This document shows positions 60,916 through 64,000 of a DNA stretch of 64,000 bases, piece by piece. The stretch covers positions 139,959,368 to 140,023,367 of the forward strand of contig JALGPY010000001.1 of the NCBI GenBank assembly GCA_023055425.1, written 5' to 3'. The DNA is from Linanthus parryae. Lineage: Eukaryota; Streptophyta; Magnoliopsida; Ericales; Polemoniaceae. A program made the position numbers and the translations under genes. Position 1 is the first letter of the stretch; the number at the start of each line of letters is the position of its first letter. The notes under the pieces are model-generated. The model did no database searches. It saw only the letters and a program-made list of their open reading frames with translations, and was not told the origin of the DNA.

Positions 60916-63072
60916 ATATAATTGTGTTCCTAACATCATCTGTGAAAGAGTATATGAAACAGGAAGAGAAATATGAAAACATGGCCATGAAATTTATTTA
61001 GCAATCAATGTCCATTAACCTTATTTTGCATAATAATACTGTATATTTTTAGGAGAACATACTAATACATTGATAGAGAACATATCAGCATGCAGGACTA
61101 CACGGAGACTTGTAAACTACTTGCTAGATAAGCTGCTTGCTCACTAATTTTTTCTCTGGGTGTGCAAGACATGTTATACAAGTCCTGGTTCTTACCAGTA
61201 AGAAAACCAACATCCTATATGAAGCACGACAAGACCAAAAATGGAGAACAAGAGAAGAGATATTTGTGATAAGCTCTATAATGTATGGAACCTTCTAATA
61301 TGCGTAACCGCTTCAGAAACTTAATTTGTGTCTAAAATGTCCAATGCCACAGCAATTTTTATGGATTTCAGTTTGGGCGGCTGAGGATCAGTTTGGGTGG
61401 GGAAGTGATATGTTGTTTTAGCTTTTTTCATGTTAAGTAGCATATAAACAAATTTAAACAAAATTGCTCACATGGAGTAACATGTTTTAAAGGTCATGAC
61501 ATGTATGTTATCTAGAAGGTTGAGAGATATCAATTCTATACCGATAACTCTCATATAACAATAATAAACTATGAGCTCAAGCAATTTTTGGAAGGCATTT
61601 TCAATTTGCTCCCAATGATGGAGGGAAAAAGGCACTTAAGCCAATTTGTGGTGATGTTGAAGCGTACACATGTTCAGAAATCGTTTGAAGCGATAGTTGC
61701 TGATTTGTTCTTCTTAAAAATTTACAAATTGTTGTATTATTTTTTCGTGATTCAGATTGAACCTTTAGAAGGACTACATTGTTTGACATGGAAGTCCGTA
61801 GTGAGTGATAATGTCACATATTGCTGGCCATTGGAGAATATGATTTGAAGTAAATAGAAAGCGAAATTAGGAATAGTCTGTCCTTTGTGACTTGTTTATC
61901 ACCATCGCAAAGAACAAACTAATCAGAAATTGGTTTCTCTTAAACTTGAATGGGAATGATTCGTCTTTCGGCGGCAACAAAGATATTCTAGGCACAAGTA
62001 GTTGTTTCCGGAAATGCTGTCCCAATGTGATCTCAGCATGTATAACATTTTTCTCAAAACCCTTACAAACCAATCGTGTACTATTACACAAACCTTCAGA
62101 TGTATTTCTCAATAGCATAATGGGGATGTCAATTTCTCAATAACATAATGGAGATGTCAATTTCGAGGACTAACTCATGAGGTGGCAGGCCATAAGGAAT
62201 CAGTGAATTGAGATATTTGAATGGTAAAGAAACGGATACTAATTAACAAGTACCAATAAGTTGAAGCATGCAAAGTTTAAAGTATCTTAGTATTAGCAAA
62301 TCATTGGCTGCTGAAACAATGCAGATGACTGAATAGGGGCAATAGGCTTTGATTGAATGCAATTGAAAAGTAACATAGTTTTGTTGATACGGTATCCATA
62401 AAGTTATGATACATATGACCTCAGAGCACCACTGGAAAGATGCTTCTTAGATTTGAGGCTCAGATGAAAATAATGTGACCTAAAATATCTCACTTGGGAA
62501 AAAAGAGTAAACTGCGTTACAAGAGTAAATGTATTTACGTTTCAATGCATATATCAAAAAGAAAAACAGATTAACCACTAAACTATATAATAGACTGGCA
62601 TTTGAGTATAACAGTTATCTAAGAATGACAGAAAAGTGGCTTTTAAGTAGCTTTTAACAGTTATTTATGAATGACAGAAAAGTAACGTTTTCCATTGAAT
62701 CTGCGGTTTATGTAACTCTTCATTCATCATTTGTCAGCTCCTCCAGCTAACATGGTTGATGATTTCTATTCTGTGTTCTGTTAGCTTGGCGGTTGCTTTT
62801 GATGAGGATCAACTTTCACTGGTTTCAAAGTTAAGTATTTAATAACATACTGTTTAGCTGTATCTTATTACATGTCTATGCTTATGTTGTGAGTTTCTTT
62901 GATTGCTATATTAATGTGTACTGATATTAGACATAAACAGAAGCCATTCATTCAAAGAAAAGTGAATGTGGTGTTTATGATGTTATCCCTCGGGAGACTT
63001 ACAATTTCAATGGAAAGAAGAAATAATTTCAGAATTGGAATATCAAGTGCTAAAGCGGAGAGTCAGAGACTA
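60836..63072 (-). mobile_element. Helitron remnant, 3' terminus and helicase fragment
   Basis: On the minus strand the left end reads a hairpin, CACGTGCAACGCACGTG, then CATCCAA and CTAGT. This is the layout of a Helitron 3' end (hairpin, then CTRR, inserted next to T). At 62118-61780 the minus strand encodes the end of a PIF1-type Helitron helicase (LLRNTSEGLCNSTRLVCKGF, KNVIHAEITLGQH, FPFKFKRNQF, AMVINKSQ). A frameshift follows, then QTIPNFAFYL and GQQYVTLS. No Rep domain was found. The 5' end was not located; it may lie before 63138 or beyond the window. Confidence 0.75.
61780..62118 (-). pseudogene. Helitron PIF1-like helicase C-terminal fragment
   Basis: Matches the segment of plant Helitron helicases that runs from the LLRN...GLCNGTRL motif to the INKSQGQT motif. 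INKSQ is followed by a one-base frameshift before QTIPN. The N-terminal helicase motifs (Walker A and B) are absent. Confidence 0.8.
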
Positions 63073-64000
63073 TTACTGGTCAAAAGACCATTGAAAACTC
63101 CTTACCCAAAACATAAGTTTGTTAACTGTGTTTCTTAGGTCTTCGTTTACGAGAAATTGGAACCTCTCCATGGCCTCAATCCCATCTTCATTCTCAACAA
63201 GCTTCGGACCATCACCATTCGGCATTCCCCTGAAGACCTGCAAAAAATTGAAACCCGCCACTTGGGATTACAATTCTTTTCCTCTCATCATCAGTGAAGT
63301 ACATTTTTCTTAAAGTCTTCTCCATCAAAATGTCTATGAAATTTAAAAAATTAGGCCATCATAGTCCCTCAAACATGAGAAAGCTTGCCAGTGCGGTCTG
63401 CAATATGAAGCGCATACTCACTCCAAGTGCACGTCCATAATCCTGGTCTATACAATGACCTGGATGTCCAGTTCAGTAGATCTATATGTTAATCCAGCCA
63501 TGGTAAGTACAAATGCTATGGGATATTTTAGATGAGATTAAATCTGAGATGAACTACTATCTCATAATTGGACTCCAAAAATCCACATAATCTGGTCCAA
63601 ATGTAGAACCATGATTTTAAATTAGGGCCCCAGAATTGATAAAACTGGACCCTAATTATAAAATCAGGAGTCTGGATTTTAGCAGCTGTGGGGGCAGGTT
63701 CGATTGTGACTGTCATTTACAGGTCTGGATCCCTGAATATTGTATACAAGGTTCCAGATTCATTACTTGTTGGTTATATAATAATAAGCGAAACCTTGGA
63801 ATCTGGAAACATGGTTCTGGTTTTCCATAATCTCAAGTACAAAAGTTTTGTTGTCCAAACACCTCAGATTAAAGGAGATAATAATTATTTTAATATGCAA
63901 TACTCTATATCATCCAAACATGGCGTATGGATAAAACATAATTGAAATCAGAAAACCACACACACACACAAGAATAAGGATCCACTTACCAGCTCCATGA
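63073..64000 (-). CDS. IMPA9: Importin alpha-9-like, C-terminal exons (partial, possibly degenerate)
   Basis: The window's last bases (64000-63990, minus) encode the end of an exon, FMEL in frame, followed by GTAAGT. The next exon starts after TTTTTGCAG at 63237 and reads VFRGMPNGDGPKLVENEDG, IEAMERFQF and NEDLR. From memory, plant importin alpha-9 has FMEL-V-RGMPNG-GPKLVE--DGI-AMERFQFH-NEDLR followed by a short acidic tail. Here the tail is replaced by an unrelated reading ending at a stop at 63073. The gene extends beyond the right edge. It could be a normal gene with a diverged tail or a fragment carried by the neighbouring Helitron. Confidence 0.6.

Noticed and set aside
60476..60976. 166-codon plus-strand ORF and 125-codon minus-strand ORF over the F-box gene
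   Set aside because: Alternative frames of the F-box coding exon, which has clear domain motifs in its own frame.

Overview
The window is plant nuclear DNA, most likely from a eudicot. Genes are split by GT-AG introns, are sparse and sit in a dense layer of decayed transposons. Five host genes are recognisable by protein family: an ANTI-SILENCING 1 / IBM2-like BAH protein (minus, 1.7-7.5 kb), ribosomal protein eL37 (plus, 32.5-35.3 kb), a chloroplast-type EngB GTPase of the EMB2001 family (minus, 37.3-43.9 kb), an F-box protein (plus, 60.0-60.9 kb) and the C-terminal exons of an importin alpha-9-like gene (minus, at the right edge). I cannot name the species.

Layout. 0-12.7 kb: the ASI1-like gene. 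Its middle exons are tandemly duplicated in frame. Its promoter and first coding exon are repeated in inverted orientation at 10.97-12.69 kb as a pseudogene. A Ty3/gypsy pol remnant lies between the two arms, and matching LINE fragments lie at the inner ends of both. 14.2-16.6 kb: a non-autonomous hAT element with a perfect 8-bp target duplication. It carries an antisense acetolactate-synthase fragment, a 50-bp x3 tandem repeat and a nested Mutator-type element with a perfect 9-bp duplication. 17.4-18.5 kb: a possible small unknown gene. 18.6-31 kb: LINE, gypsy-LTR and copia remnants, one copia LTR being split by a 2.6-kb LTR-like insertion. 31.5-31.9 kb: an array of short palindromes.

32-44 kb is the gene-containing block (eL37, EngB). 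44-54 kb holds a nearly full-length copia element with two 1.4-kb LTRs and a degenerate gag-pol, inserted beside older copia pieces. 55.3-57.6 kb is a non-coding LTR element (TRIM/LARD-like) with a nested hAT MITE. 60-64 kb holds the F-box gene, whose ORF runs into a Helitron 3' terminus. Helitron helicase remnants and importin alpha exons follow, all on the minus strand.

No bacterial-type operon, CRISPR array, rRNA or intact tRNA gene was seen. The most notable items are the rearranged anti-silencing gene with its inverted 5' copy around a retrotransposon, and several apparent transposon gene captures or truncations. All calls come from reading the sequence and from recalled family motifs; no database search was run.
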